Positions 16,982 through 25,467 of a stretch of DNA of 64,000 nucleotides are shown in pieces; position 1 is the first letter of the stretch, and the number at the start of each line of letters is the position of its first letter. The stretch is from the NCBI RefSeq assembly GCF_014696355.1, contig NZ_JACJQA010000051.1, positions 1 to 64,000 of the forward strand, given 5' to 3'. The notes below the pieces were generated by a model. It had not been told where the DNA came from and did not search any database. It saw nothing but the letters and a program-made list of their open reading frames with translations. The translations under genes were made by a program, and so were the position numbers. The stretch is from Pseudanabaena sp. FACHB-1998. Its GTDB lineage: Bacteria > Cyanobacteriota > Cyanobacteriia > Pseudanabaenales > Pseudanabaenaceae.

Positions 16982-17395
16982 ATGAAAAAGCTTATCTCGG
17001 TATTGGCAATTTCGGGGGGCTTTACTTTCGCCCAAATCGCTCCAGCTTTCGCAAATCCAACAAGTCTAAAGATTGAGAATGGTGCAACTGTGCAACAAGC
17101 TTCACCGAACTTGGTTGAGCTTGAGGGACGTTCTTTGACTGATGCTGAAGCAGCTAAAGTTGAAGGAGAATGGGTCTGGGTTGCTGCAAAAGCAGTATGG
17201 GGAGCTGGAACTGGTGTCGCTTTTCAGTATGCTCAATGTCAAGCTCGTGGTCAGTCTTGTTCTGGGCAAGATTATGCTTGGGCTGCTGGCACTGGAGCTG
17301 TAGGAGCATTTATTCCTGTACCCGCTGCTGCCAAAGGAGTTAGATTTTTTAGCAATGGTCAAAAGATTAATGGGATTAGAGTATTTGTGAGATAG
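16982..17395 (+). CDS. Small exported Gly/Ala-rich peptide, bacteriocin- or secreted-fibre-like
   Basis: This 137-residue protein has a clear Sec signal peptide ending A-P-A-F-A-N (about residue 25). A segment ELEGRSLTDAEAAKVEGEW (about 46-64) then resembles the leader of double-glycine peptides (E-L-x3-L-x3-E). The C-terminal part (about 65-137) is hydrophobic and rich in Ala, Gly and Trp (KAVWGAGTGVAFQY, YAWAAGTGAVGAF). It has two cysteines six residues apart (QCQARGQSCS) that may form a disulphide. The next gene encodes an exported C39-type peptidase and the third an outer-membrane barrel. The likely role is the substrate of that pair: a processed secreted peptide, either antibacterial or surface-forming. 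This is inference; no named family was recognised. Confidence 0.55.
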   Translation: MKKLISVLAISGGFTFAQIAPAFANPTSLKIENGATVQQASPNLVELEGRSLTDAEAAKVEGEWVWVAAKAVWGAGTGVAFQYAQCQARGQSCSGQDYAWAAGTGAVGAFIPVPAAAKGVRFFSNGQKINGIRVFVR

Positions 17396-17444
17396 GTTTT
17401 AGCAAAGTACTGGACTATCTACACCTATAAATTAATTAACCTAA

Positions 17445-17488
17445 TCAAGCCTTACATTGTTGTTTTTGAACGATAATGTAAGGCTTGA
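17445..17488 (+). terminator. 14-bp hairpin between peptide and peptidase genes
   Basis: TCAAGCCTTACATT (17445-17458) is exactly complementary to 17475-17488 with a 16-base loop containing TGTTTTTG. No T-run follows. Such a hairpin between a small highly expressed gene and its downstream partners often gives partial termination or 3' stabilisation, so that the first product is made in excess. That role is inference. Confidence 0.5.
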
Positions 17489-17525
17489 CTATATCCATAT
17501 ATATATTTATAGAAATCCTTAAACT

Positions 17526-18194
17526 ATGGTTTACAACTACTCAACTACAATTCTCAAACATGTAATTTTCATGTCCCTTTATCTTGTGTTAACTGAATCT
17601 TTGAATATATCCGCAATTGCACAAAATATCACTCCATATAAAACTCTTCGCTATCAACAAACTATTGGACAAACAGACATATATACTTGTGGAGCTGCCG
17701 CAGTTGCTACTCTGCTTACACACTTTTATAAACTTTCAGTAAGTGAGCTAGAGATTCTTGAGATAGCCGAAAAAGTAATGCAGATAAGTGGTAAGAAGCC
17801 ACAAGATTCAGGAATAAACGCATTAGCTCTCAAACAATCTCTAATAGCAAAAGGTATTGATGCGGACGTTAGAGAATCTACATTAGAAAAAATTAGAAAT
17901 TATTTTAATCGGGGTGGCTTACCGATAGTTATTCATGTTACTATCCCTCAACCTCATTACATTCTTGCAGTTGGCATGGTAGAAGACTGGTTAATAGTTG
18001 CTGATCCGACATTAGGTAGAAGTATGTTTCCACTAGAAACACTCAATAACCAAAAAGGATTTAGTGGTATAGCAATTATCGCAAGACCATCAGAGCAATT
18101 TGAACAAGCAGCAAAGCAACAGCAGCAACTATCAAAAGACTGGGCAAGTGGGAGGTTACAACGATTTAACGCCATGAAGAGGAATGTTTTGTGA
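17526..18194 (+). CDS. Exported standalone C39-family peptidase
   Basis: This 222-residue cysteine peptidase resembles the processing domain of bacteriocin exporters but has no ABC domains. An N-terminal hydrophobic segment ending near S-A-I-A-Q (about residue 35) should export it. The catalytic Cys lies in DIYTCGAAAVATLL, the His in PHYILAVG and the Asp in ADPTLGRS, so the triad is complete. The C-terminal tail is Gln-rich (AAKQQQQLSKDW). C39 peptidases cleave leader peptides after a double-glycine-like site; exported single-domain versions such as FapD of Pseudomonas work alongside outer-membrane pores. It is followed, with a four-base overlap, by the barrel gene. Confidence 0.85.
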   Translation: MVYNYSTTILKHVIFMSLYLVLTESLNISAIAQNITPYKTLRYQQTIGQTDIYTCGAAAVATLLTHFYKLSVSELEILEIAEKVMQISGKKPQDSGINALALKQSLIAKGIDADVRESTLEKIRNYFNRGGLPIVIHVTIPQPHYILAVGMVEDWLIVADPTLGRSMFPLETLNNQKGFSGIAIIARPSEQFEQAAKQQQQLSKDWASGRLQRFNAMKRNVL

Positions 18195-19240
18195 AAAAGT
18201 TTTTGCCAGCCTTGTGTGTATTGTTTATAGCTCCATCTGTGTCAGCCCAAATACCTATCGATCCGCTAAGACGATTGCAAGATGTTCAAGGCGCGTACAA
18301 TTATACATTGGGAATTACCTATACCCCAAGCAGTTCACAAGGAATAGACTTTGACGAGACAGGCTTTCCGTATCGTTTCAATAATTTTAATCAAGGAACA
18401 TCTTTATCTTTATCTGGTGGGTATAGCTTTAATGAATATTTCGGCATAAATAGCGTAGTTGATTGGTCATTTTCATCAACTCGTGAAAACAGAGATTTTC
18501 TTGACTTTACACGTCAAACCTTGAATAGAAGTAACTCATCTGTTGGTGGAAGCTTTGGTTTAGAATACAGAGCCGCCCCGTCTTCTTTTTTTGATCCTCG
18601 GTTTTCGGTTAATGTTGCTTATCCTTGGACTATCTCAACCCAAGGACAAATTAGCCTAGTCCGAGATCCCATGATTCTTCTTGGTTCTATCGGATATTCT
18701 CGTTCTCTGCAAGGTGTTGGAGAAAATGTCAGCATTGGAATTGGCACAGGTTTTGTCGCTAATGACGTTATTAGTTTGAGTGGATCTGCTAACTACTCAA
18801 TTCCGACCGATGGTGTAAGTCTACCTGTAACATCGTTATCATTTCGTACAGGATACAACCTTGACCCAAAAGGTAATCAAGAAATTGGTGTAAGGGCAAC
18901 TTTAAGTACAAGTGGCTCAGATACTCGTATAGGAATTGGCTTGGAGTTCGGTGGACGCGGAGTAATAACTGCCCCATCAAAAGATTCAGCTACTCAAGCT
19001 ACAACCAGTAATGCATCGGGGGTTCCTTTAGGTACTCAGCAAACTGGTATTTTGCCAAGTCAGCCTACGTCATCCACTGCTACAAGCTCTTCTACTGTCC
19101 CAAAAAACACAACCCCATCCAAATTAGAAGAAAAGCTAGATAATCTCTCTCAAAATTTAGCTACAAGAGAGTTACAATTGCGCGATCTACAACAACAGAT
19201 ATTAGAAATTAAGAAAGAACTTGAATCATTGAAAAAATAG
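18191..19240 (+). CDS. Outer-membrane beta-barrel protein with C-terminal coiled coil
   Basis: This 349-residue protein starts at a GTG that overlaps the peptidase stop (translational coupling). A signal peptide (KKFLPALCVLFIAPSVSA) is followed by alternating aromatic/polar beta strands from about 35 to 255, for example TSLSLSGGYSFNEYFGIN and VSIGIGTGFVANDVISLSGS, typical of a barrel. A Ser/Thr-rich linker follows, then a heptad-pattern coiled coil (about 312-349: LEEKLDNLSQNLATRELQLR). The layout recalls FapF, the amyloid-secretion pore, which pairs a barrel with a coiled-coil plug, although that plug is N-terminal. The likely role is export of the small peptide made by the first gene. The gene ends about 18 bp before the broken virB4 sequence. 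Confidence 0.7.
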   Translation: MKKFLPALCVLFIAPSVSAQIPIDPLRRLQDVQGAYNYTLGITYTPSSSQGIDFDETGFPYRFNNFNQGTSLSLSGGYSFNEYFGINSVVDWSFSSTRENRDFLDFTRQTLNRSNSSVGGSFGLEYRAAPSSFFDPRFSVNVAYPWTISTQGQISLVRDPMILLGSIGYSRSLQGVGENVSIGIGTGFVANDVISLSGSANYSIPTDGVSLPVTSLSFRTGYNLDPKGNQEIGVRATLSTSGSDTRIGIGLEFGGRGVITAPSKDSATQATTSNASGVPLGTQQTGILPSQPTSSTATSSSTVPKNTTPSKLEEKLDNLSQNLATRELQLRDLQQQILEIKKELESLKK

Positions 19241-20366
19241 ACAATTGTTGAACTTTCATTGCCTTGACCGCTTTTTGCTGTTTCAGCGAAGCATTGACGT
19301 TGATGTTATTCAAGGAAGCAGACTGCTCTTGCGAGACAATGCTCTGCTTCGTAACCCGTTGCATATTCGCTTTAACAATCGTTTCATTTGCCCTTGTGAA
19401 CTGACAAAACACTTCCGTATTTGCCACAGAGTCGCGGGCGATCGCTTCCCAGAGATAGCGCATCTGTTTACCCTTAGATACCCAGCCCCCTGGTTTATCC
19501 ATGAAAGTGAGTACGCCGATATATTCACCCTTCAGATGCACGAATCCGTTGTCAGCAAAGGGAATCGAATCAGGACGCTCTAACAATAATGTTTTCAAAT
19601 GCACTTGGGTATTGACACGCTCTTCCACACCACGCTCGGACATTACCAGCAATTGAGGAATCGCAGGTGGCGTGCTGCTATTAAATTGTCGCCAGAGATG
19701 TTCCCATAGTTCCTGCTCAGTCAACGGTCGTAGGTCTAAACCCATGCGATTAACGAGAATCTGTTCCCAGTTCAAGAAACCATCGGTAAAGGCTTTGGCA
19801 AAAGCAATCTCATGACGCTCTTGCTCAATTTGCTTTTCCTGACCCATCAATTGCTGCGATAGCTTCTGTACCCACGCCAGTGCTTTTTCAAGACCATCAT
19901 TGCCTTCAGCCGTCGAACCACGCACGGTATAGGTTGCATAGAGTCTCAGGAATTTCGGTTTGCGTAGTCCTGACTTCGCTAACTCCTGTACCCTCTGCTT
20001 TTCACCCATCACCAGAAACTTGAGCTGCGGAGTATCCGCTTGTTCGTAGAGTTCTTGGAGTTGCTGTTGGCGATCGCTATCGGAGCTAATCGAACCGAAA
20101 TGTACCGTCAGCTTTTCGCGATCAGGAATATCTTTCAATCCAGACTGAATCGCCTCAAATAGTGATTCCTCCTGCTCCGTTGATAGCGTAGTGTGAATCC
20201 CCTTTGACTCCCAACCAAATACAAACTGCAACGATTCTAGAGATGATTGACCTTGCTTAAGCACAAAGCAACTGACGGTGCGACCGCGTAGCTCGAACTT
20301 GAGTAGACATTCTACGGCTAGCTCTTTCTCAAAGTGCTTATATCGTTTTTGATTAACGCTCTGCAT
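19209..20366 (-). pseudogene. VirB4/TraC-like ATPase, only the N-terminal part remains
   Basis: The leftward frame starts at the ATG at 20366 (GGAGG nine bases upstream) and gives about 370 residues of a VirB4/TraC-type protein. The region contains the N-terminal domain with SNTEVFCQFTRANE-like text (here VANTEVFCQFTRANETI) and ends at SLKQQKAVKAMK. In VirB4 the NTPase domain with Walker A and B follows; it is absent. Homology stops near 19258, exactly where the inserted cassette ends; the last dozen codons are read through cassette DNA. Without the ATPase, this secretion machine cannot be powered by this copy. It overlaps the preceding VirB3-like gene by 14 bp. Confidence 0.75.
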
Positions 20367-20673
20367 ACTTCCTAACCTCCTGCTTACGCATCCCCCTGTA
20401 CTGATAAACACCGCGCGTCCATCGCGGCACAGGGATAAACTTTGATAAAAACCGATGCGGTTTTGAACCAGTCAAGATCCACCATGTCGCATCACCCCAA
20501 GCCACAATCAGCAATACCCACAACCAAGGCAGATTCAGAACTACGTAGCAAATCATGAACAGGGTAAAGCTGATAATTGCCCAAGGAATGATTAGCTCGG
20601 TGGGAAACGGTCCAATCTTCGGACTTGCACCCAAAATGGCATTGACCTTACGAAATTTGTACTCTTCGGCCAT
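20353..20673 (-). CDS. VirB3/TraL-like small membrane protein
   Basis: This 106-residue protein has a short polar N-terminus, two adjacent hydrophobic segments near residues 25-60 (IIPWAIISFTLFMICYVVLN and LPWLWVLLIVAWG) and a basic C-terminus with KPHRFLSKFIPVPRWTRG. That is the layout of VirB3/TraL proteins, which sit next to VirB4. Its stop overlaps the VirB4-like start, and it follows the pilin-like gene by 4 bp. Position and topology agree well. Confidence 0.7.
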   Translation of the reverse strand: MAEEYKFRKVNAILGASPKIGPFPTELIIPWAIISFTLFMICYVVLNLPWLWVLLIVAWGDATWWILTGSKPHRFLSKFIPVPRWTRGVYQYRGMRKQEVRKYAER

Positions 20674-20677
20674 AGTG

Positions 20678-21259
20678 TTAGGCTGCCCCCGTGATAATGC
20701 CTGCCAAAATGTCGCCCATTGTTACGGTTACCACCAGAATTAGCGGTGTTCTCGCCATTTGCTGCCAATCGTCATCATTTCTAGCCGATTGAATTACTTT
20801 TACTAGTCCAATACCCAGATAGATTACAAACAAGGCTCGCAGCACATTGAAAATCAAAGCAACTAGTCCTGTATCAATTCCGAGGATTGCACCTGTCATC
20901 CATGTCTGAGTCCTATTGAAAAACTGGGCTTGGGCTGGCTCCACTGTAAAAATCAACAGTAACCCCAGCAGAAAGCCAAGGGCGATGCCCAATAGTAAAA
21001 CGGGACTGTACTTGGAATGCCGAATCATTTGCTCGAATTTGCCATAGAGCATCAGCAATACCTTTGGGAAGGCTATCAGCAAACCAATCAAGGCTAGTAG
21101 CGCCGTGAGATACATCCCTTTAAAGCAAGCAAAGGTGATGACGATTCCCACAATTGAAGCCGTCAATGTGGCTATCTGAAGATTTTGGATTTGGCTAAGG
21201 AAGTTACTGCGGTGGGTAGTATAGGGAACTCTCATGGAATTAATTGGATAGGTTTTCAT
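20678..21259 (-). CDS. VirB2/TraA-like pilin candidate
   Basis: This 193-residue hydrophobic protein is the first gene of the conjugation operon. It has a long N-terminal region with two or three membrane segments, ending GLLLIFTVEPAQAQFF (about 100-115). The A-Q-A-Q is a plausible leader-peptidase site. Downstream are a short polar loop and two hydrophobic helices (GLVALIFNVLRALFVIYLG; ILVVTVTMGDILAGIITGAA), as in VirB2-type pilins. The leader is much longer than in classical VirB2, so it could instead be a fused membrane component. Position ahead of VirB3 and VirB4 supports the pilin call. Confidence 0.55.
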   Translation of the reverse strand: MKTYPINSMRVPYTTHRSNFLSQIQNLQIATLTASIVGIVITFACFKGMYLTALLALIGLLIAFPKVLLMLYGKFEQMIRHSKYSPVLLLGIALGFLLGLLLIFTVEPAQAQFFNRTQTWMTGAILGIDTGLVALIFNVLRALFVIYLGIGLVKVIQSARNDDDWQQMARTPLILVVTVTMGDILAGIITGAA

Positions 21260-21435
21260 AGTTGCTATCTAGGAAAAATGTAAGACATGGGAAATAGATA
21301 CACAAAAGCCAAAGGCAACAAGGCGATTCCATGGCCTTTGCACCTCTACTTTTGAAAAACATTCTGATTGATAGTTCTTTTCTCGTCAATAACCGAACAG
21401 CATACACACTGTCGATTTAGGCTGTATTTGAAACA

Positions 21436-21684
21436 TCATGATCGCCGCCGCCGATCTGCTAAGGCATCATTTAAGCCACCTTGGAGATATTGCTTCCGTA
21501 ACCGCCAGAGACGAGTTCTTTTAACCCGCAGCACTCGCATTACTTCTGAGATATCAACACCGTCATGCAGGGCTAGTAATACTTGTGCGCGATTGATGGT
21601 TGATGCATGACTATTACCTTTTAGGCATAGAGCCACGCATTGGCGATAATCGGTATTAGTGAGGGTAATTTTTAGTCTTTCCAT
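21436..21684 (-). pseudogene. IS630-type transposase fragment (helix-turn-helix part)
   Basis: This 82-codon frame encodes an N-terminal HTH region: KGNSHASTINRAQVLLALHD, then DISEVMRVLRVKRTRLWRLR and GGLNDALADRRRR. It matches the DNA-binding part of IS630-type transposases. The DDE catalytic domain that should follow is missing to the left. It is probably an IS remnant at the upstream edge of the conjugation operon. It differs in sequence from the IS630 element nested at 24068-25016. Confidence 0.6.
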
Positions 21685-22071
21685 GTTTCAAATAACGTTT
21701 TGTAAAGTGTCACTTTTTCTAGTTAGTGCCAAGGTTTGCAGGTCGAACTTTTGATGCTTTGTACTACTATTCATTAATTTGTCCGACAATTGTTTGTTAA
21801 TTTCTTTGACTGAAATGTTTTGTATGATTATATCTTTCGAGAATGGATAAGTTATTCTCAAGGATGTTTGAGAACTTTCTGTCAATCTCTGACTTCGATT
21901 ACTTGACCTCATTAATAACATCTATCAGCATAAGCTTCTCAATTAAGTTCTGGAAATATTTCATTGGGAAGATTCAGAATATCTTCGCGCTGTTGTTGAA
22001 GAAGAATCTGATTAGTCATCCATTAGTAAGCGATAATTGGTAATTAGTTCGCTAAATGGAGATAATTTTTC
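21685..22071. other. Gene-free region between IS remnant and SDR gene
   Basis: This stretch of 387 bp is A/T-rich, with only short overlapping frames on both strands, none with a convincing start. Near 21950-22015 a rightward stretch reads HWEDSEYLRAVVEEESD before a stop, which could be the tail of a lost gene. No repeat or RNA gene was seen. Confidence 0.3.
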
Positions 22072-22635
22072 ATGTCAGGAAATTTGAAAGGTAAGGTTGC
22101 TCTGGTCATAGGAGCATCGCGGGGAATCGGGAAAGGCATTGCCATTGCTTTGGGTGAAGCGGGTACGTTGGTTTATATCACGGGTCGCAGTGTGAATGCT
22201 GATGATTCTATAAATTCTATTTCGGGCAGTTTATTAGAGACTAAAGCCGCAGTGGAAAAAGTGGGTGGCATATGTATCGCCGTGACCGTTGACCATAGTG
22301 ACGATCGACAGATTCAATCTCTATTTGAGAAAATCGAGCGGGAGCAAAATGGACAATTGGATTTATTAGTGAATAACGCCTATGGTGGCGTGCGATCGCT
22401 AATCTCGTCTAGTGGCAAACATTTCTGGGAAGCAGATGTAAATCTGTGGGATGCTTGCAATCAAGTCGGCTTGCGAAGTCATTATGTATCCAGTCATTTT
22501 GCTGCGAAGATGATGACTCAACGCAAACAAGGCTTGATCGTGACGATTTCTTCTTGGGGTGGATTAGCTCCTATTTTTGGAGTCGCCTATGGGACTGGTA
22601 AATCTGGCGTTGCAGATAAAAGTATGAATCAGTGA
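22072..22635 (+). pseudogene. Short-chain dehydrogenase/reductase truncated by an IS1 element
   Basis: The frame begins like a classical NAD(P)-dependent SDR. The Rossmann motif is KVALVIGASRGIGKGIA (residues 8-24), the NNAYGG motif follows LDLLVNNA, the catalytic Ser is in IVTISSWGG, and the Tyr/Lys pair is seen in VAYGTGKSGV. It then stops after about 179 native residues, where about 270 would be expected, because the IS1 element starts there. The substrate-binding C-terminus is lost and does not resume after the IS, so a deletion must also have occurred. Expression would give an unstable fragment. The substrate class is not identifiable. Confidence 0.8.
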
Positions 22636-23357
22636 CAAGAAAGGGTAGAAGGATCATGAAGATAATGAATCAGCAATCTCACAGAGTAACGCAACATATC
22701 CAATGACTTGGAATAACAGAAGGTTTTACGATGCAATCTGGCAAGATAGTGCCGTAAACGAGAGTTTTCTCCCTCAACTCTGGTCATGTAGGTTTTACTG
22801 ATAATCTGATCACCATCAGGGATAAAGCTTGGATAAACAGTCCAACCATCAGTCACGTAGAAATAGCACTGCCATGCTGCCACAATTGCCCATAATGGCT
22901 CAAAAGTCTCAGCACTGTGATCACCCAGAGTCCATGCAAGAATACCTTTGCGAAAGTGGTCTACTGCTGTCCATAACCAAATCTTGTTTTTTTTGAGCCA
23001 ACAAAGGTTTCTAGTTCATCTAACTCGCCAACATCGGGGACGTTTTCTGGCTCGATTGCATCGGGCAACTGCTTACCTTGTTGTCTAACCCAATGAATAA
23101 CAGTGGTGTGATGTACTCCCATCACTCTCTCAATCGCCCTGAATCCCATGCCATTGAGGTACATCTTGAGGCAAGTCTTTTTTGTACTTTCGCGGAATGA
23201 CTTTGTTTGTTCAATAGGATTTATAAACTGACGACCACATTCAGTACAAATATGATTTTGTTTTCCTTGCTTAATTCCATTCTTCTGGATTTGTTCTGAA
23301 CCACATTTTGGACATTTCATCTCCCTTCCTTGAACTCATACTTCATTATGCAACGCC
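22606..23357 (-). mobile_element. IS1-family insertion sequence, apparently complete
   Basis: An element of about 752 bp. Its ends share the inverted motif GGCGTTGCA plus further matches (AAGTATGA): at 22606 on the plus strand and ending at 23357 on the minus strand. It carries one transposase in two overlapping frames. Length and organisation match IS1 (about 770 bp). I could not find a matching 8-9 bp target duplication. That, with the non-resumption of the SDR gene, suggests later deletion next to the element. Boundaries are accurate to a few bases. Confidence 0.7.
22629..23320 (-). CDS. IS1 transposase (InsA-InsB by frameshift)
   Basis: InsA (119 codons from 23320) has the zinc-ribbon MKCPKCGSEQIQKNGIKQGK with C-x2-C and C-x2-C pairs, then an HTH (GFRAIERVMGVHHTTVIHWV). 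At 22985-22995 the minus strand has a run of eight A followed by C. A -1 slip there joins GSKK to NKIWLWTAVDHFRKGILAW and continues in the InsB frame (22883 down to 22629), with TDGW and E-N-S-R-L-R-H-Y motifs of the IS1 catalytic domain. This A-run frameshift is the known way IS1 makes its transposase. No other disruption is seen, so the element may be active. Confidence 0.8.
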
Positions 23358-24067
23358 GCAATTTTTATGTATTCAGGCTTACGATTTTAGATTTATTGAT
23401 ATTGATTCAGCATTAATATAAAGGTACGCGATGTGCAACTAAAAAACTAGGAATCAATTAGGTCTTCAAACTGTAAAGGATGAAGAGAATTACGGTTGAG
23501 CCAAAAACACATAGTATGAGCAAGAATTTTCCGATTAAGACGACTAGAAAGATGCCAGATATCCCTAGTCCAAACCTTATCAAGATGAAAACGAGCAACT
23601 AACTGACCAATGACAGTCTCGATCAATCGACGCACCTTGACAATCAAGCGCACCCACCAGCGAAGACGAGAATCCTGCATATTTGAGCGCAGAGGCGTTT
23701 GTAAATCAATAGCAAAAGTCTGTAGTTCTTGCTTGAGAGGTTGGCTGAGATAGCCCTTGTCACCAATTAGGAAACCATGAATGTTGGAGACTAAATCCCA
23801 GAGAGTTTCTCGTTCATCACCATTAGCGGGAGTAAGCGCAAACTGAGTAATTACACCACTACCACTAATGAGAATATGACCATGAAAGCCATAGTAATAC
23901 ATGTCCTTAGCCGCACAGTAACCATAGTCAGCCGTATCTTCAAAGCTACGACAACGGGATGCACGAGCAAGGTAACACAGAGGTATTGGTACACTATCAA
24001 TCAGATGCAGGTCATCATCTAAAGCGCCCAACTGAGAGGCAAGTTTTTCTTGCAGAATCGCTTTGTA

Positions 24068-25016
24068 TAGCTAGCACCAAGCGTATTAGGACGCAGAAGC
24101 AAGAACAGACTCCATAGCATCCCGTAAATTATCAGAATCACGTAAGAGTTTGCGAATTCGAGACTTTAACCAAGCCCAACATTTTTCAATGCGATTGAGA
24201 TCAGGAGAATAAGCAGGCAAAGAGACTAATTTACATCCAGCCGATTCAATTAACTCACGAATTTTTCCACCATGATGAAAGGTAGCATTATCGATAATTA
24301 CCCAATCATTAGGTTGGAGTTTGGGGATTAAACAAGTTACTAACCAAATTTCAAAAACGGTGCGATTACAGGCTCCTTCAATAGTGAAAGGGGAGATCAG
24401 TTGCCCATCACGATAACCAGCAATCATATTGATACGCTTTTTTCTAATCCCAGTTTTAGTCCATAGATCCTTTGCCCCGACTCAGACCATCCATAACTGT
24501 GTCGATCTCGTTCATCCATACCAGACTCATCGACATAGACTAGATGCGCTGCTTTTGGGTCGGGTAGTTGGGCTAAAAAATCTCTTCGCTTTTCTTCATC
24601 TCTTTGGCAGTAGCCATAAGTTTTTTTTACGGGTAAATCCGATCTGTTTTAATGCTCGTCCTATCGACTGTTCACTAATACCACCCCACAGTTGAGCCAT
24701 CTCTGCTTGGGTTTTGTCACTATTGGTTTTTACAAATTCTCGAAACTTTTCCCAGTCAGTAATTTTTTGTCTTTGTCCTGCCACTGATGTTGGCTTGGCT
24801 GCTATGTCTCCTGTTGCAGCTCGTCTCTGAAACCAAAGATTGATTGTATTTCGGCTTATGTTGAATAGCTGACTTGCTTCAACTTTTTTTAGTCCATCTA
24901 ATTCAATCGATTGGATTACTTTTTGTCGCAAATCATAACTGTAGGAATTTGGCATTTTGTTTTTGTCCTTTTTTGTCTCCCTCTACTTTACGTCCTAATA
25001 CACTTGGTGTTAGCTA
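24068..25016 (-). mobile_element. IS630-family element nested in IS982, with TA duplication
   Basis: The element is 949 bp long, with termini TAGCTAGCACCAAGCG (24068 onward) and the near-perfect inverted copy ending at 25016 (about 26 of 28 positions match when flanks are included). TA dinucleotides flank both sides (24066-24067, 25017-25018), the signature of IS630/Tc1 insertion. Excision in thought restores the IS982 reading frame exactly. Confidence 0.85.
24086..24955 (-). pseudogene. IS630 transposase with frameshifts
   Basis: The first frame (24955 to 24596) encodes the HTH half: YSYDLRQKVIQSIELDGLKK, then FNISRNTINLWFQRRAATGD, ending at FTRKK. There a run of eight A shifts the frame. 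The continuation TYGYCQRDEEKRRDF and VYVDESGMDERDRHSYGWSE is found in another frame. A second shift near a short A-run (about 24452-24458) leads into the third stretch (24427 to 24086) with VIIDNATFHHGG and YSPDLNRIEKCW. All D-D-E residues are present. One shift at the A8 run could be programmed, but the second looks like a one-base loss, so the gene is probably dead. Confidence 0.75.
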
Positions 25017-25467
25017 TATTGCCACAGATTAGCGGCTTGTCGGACAAAGGTGGTGCGACTTTTTAAGTCTGGGAACCATTCTTGCCAATGATCGCGAAAA
25101 TATTGCCAGATCCCTACATCGGTGGCTATTCCTCGATACTCAGCGACGATTTCCATCGTTATCACTTCACTGTCACTTAGGGCTGGCGCAAATCCTTTTG
25201 CTCTGACTCGTTGGGTTGCTGTTATTTCTTTGAGTAGTTCATCGATTTTGCAAAAGACGGCAATGATAAAATATTCTATAGAAAACATAATGCTCACCGC
25301 TAATGGCGTTAGTCCTATTTTCTAACACTTTCGGCTGTGAGTTTTTTTACATCTTCTTAGTTGCACATCGCGTATAAAGTAGTAACTTATAATAACCATG
25401 ACATCTAGCAAAGAACTTCGTTACCAAAATCCCTCGAAGATGAGAAATATTTAGGTAGTTGTTGCAA

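Larger units (their letters stand above)
23447..25297 (-). pseudogene. IS982 transposase split by IS630 insertion
   Basis: The N-terminal part (25297 to 25017) carries a Val/Ala-rich helical region with ALSDSEVITMEIVAEYRGI and ends in NLWQY. The C-terminal part (24066 to 23447) resumes with KAILQEKLASQLGALDDDLH and contains IDSVPIPLC, GDKGYLSQ and RRLIETVIGQL, the D-D-E pattern of IS982. Removing the IS630 plus one TA copy restores W-Q-Y-K-A-I in frame, so the gene was intact before the insertion. The 194- and 95-codon frames cannot function separately. Confidence 0.85.
23425..25374 (-). mobile_element. IS982-family element interrupted by a nested IS630
   Basis: The ends are perfect 18-bp inverted repeats: TACGCGATGTGCAACTAA at 23425-23442, and its complement at 25357-25374. 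The flanks ATAAAG occur on both sides (before 23425 and from 25374), suggesting a short target duplication. Subtracting the nested IS630 and its TA duplication leaves about 1.0 kb, the normal IS982 size. The transposase is split by the nested element. Confidence 0.8.

Noticed and set aside
24429-24695. Rightward frame across the IS630 transposase
   Set aside because: Antisense to transposase sequence that carries the catalytic Asp; chance frame.
22606-25374. A composite transposon formed by IS1 and IS982
   Set aside because: The two elements belong to different families, are adjacent rather than flanking cargo, and have unrelated ends.
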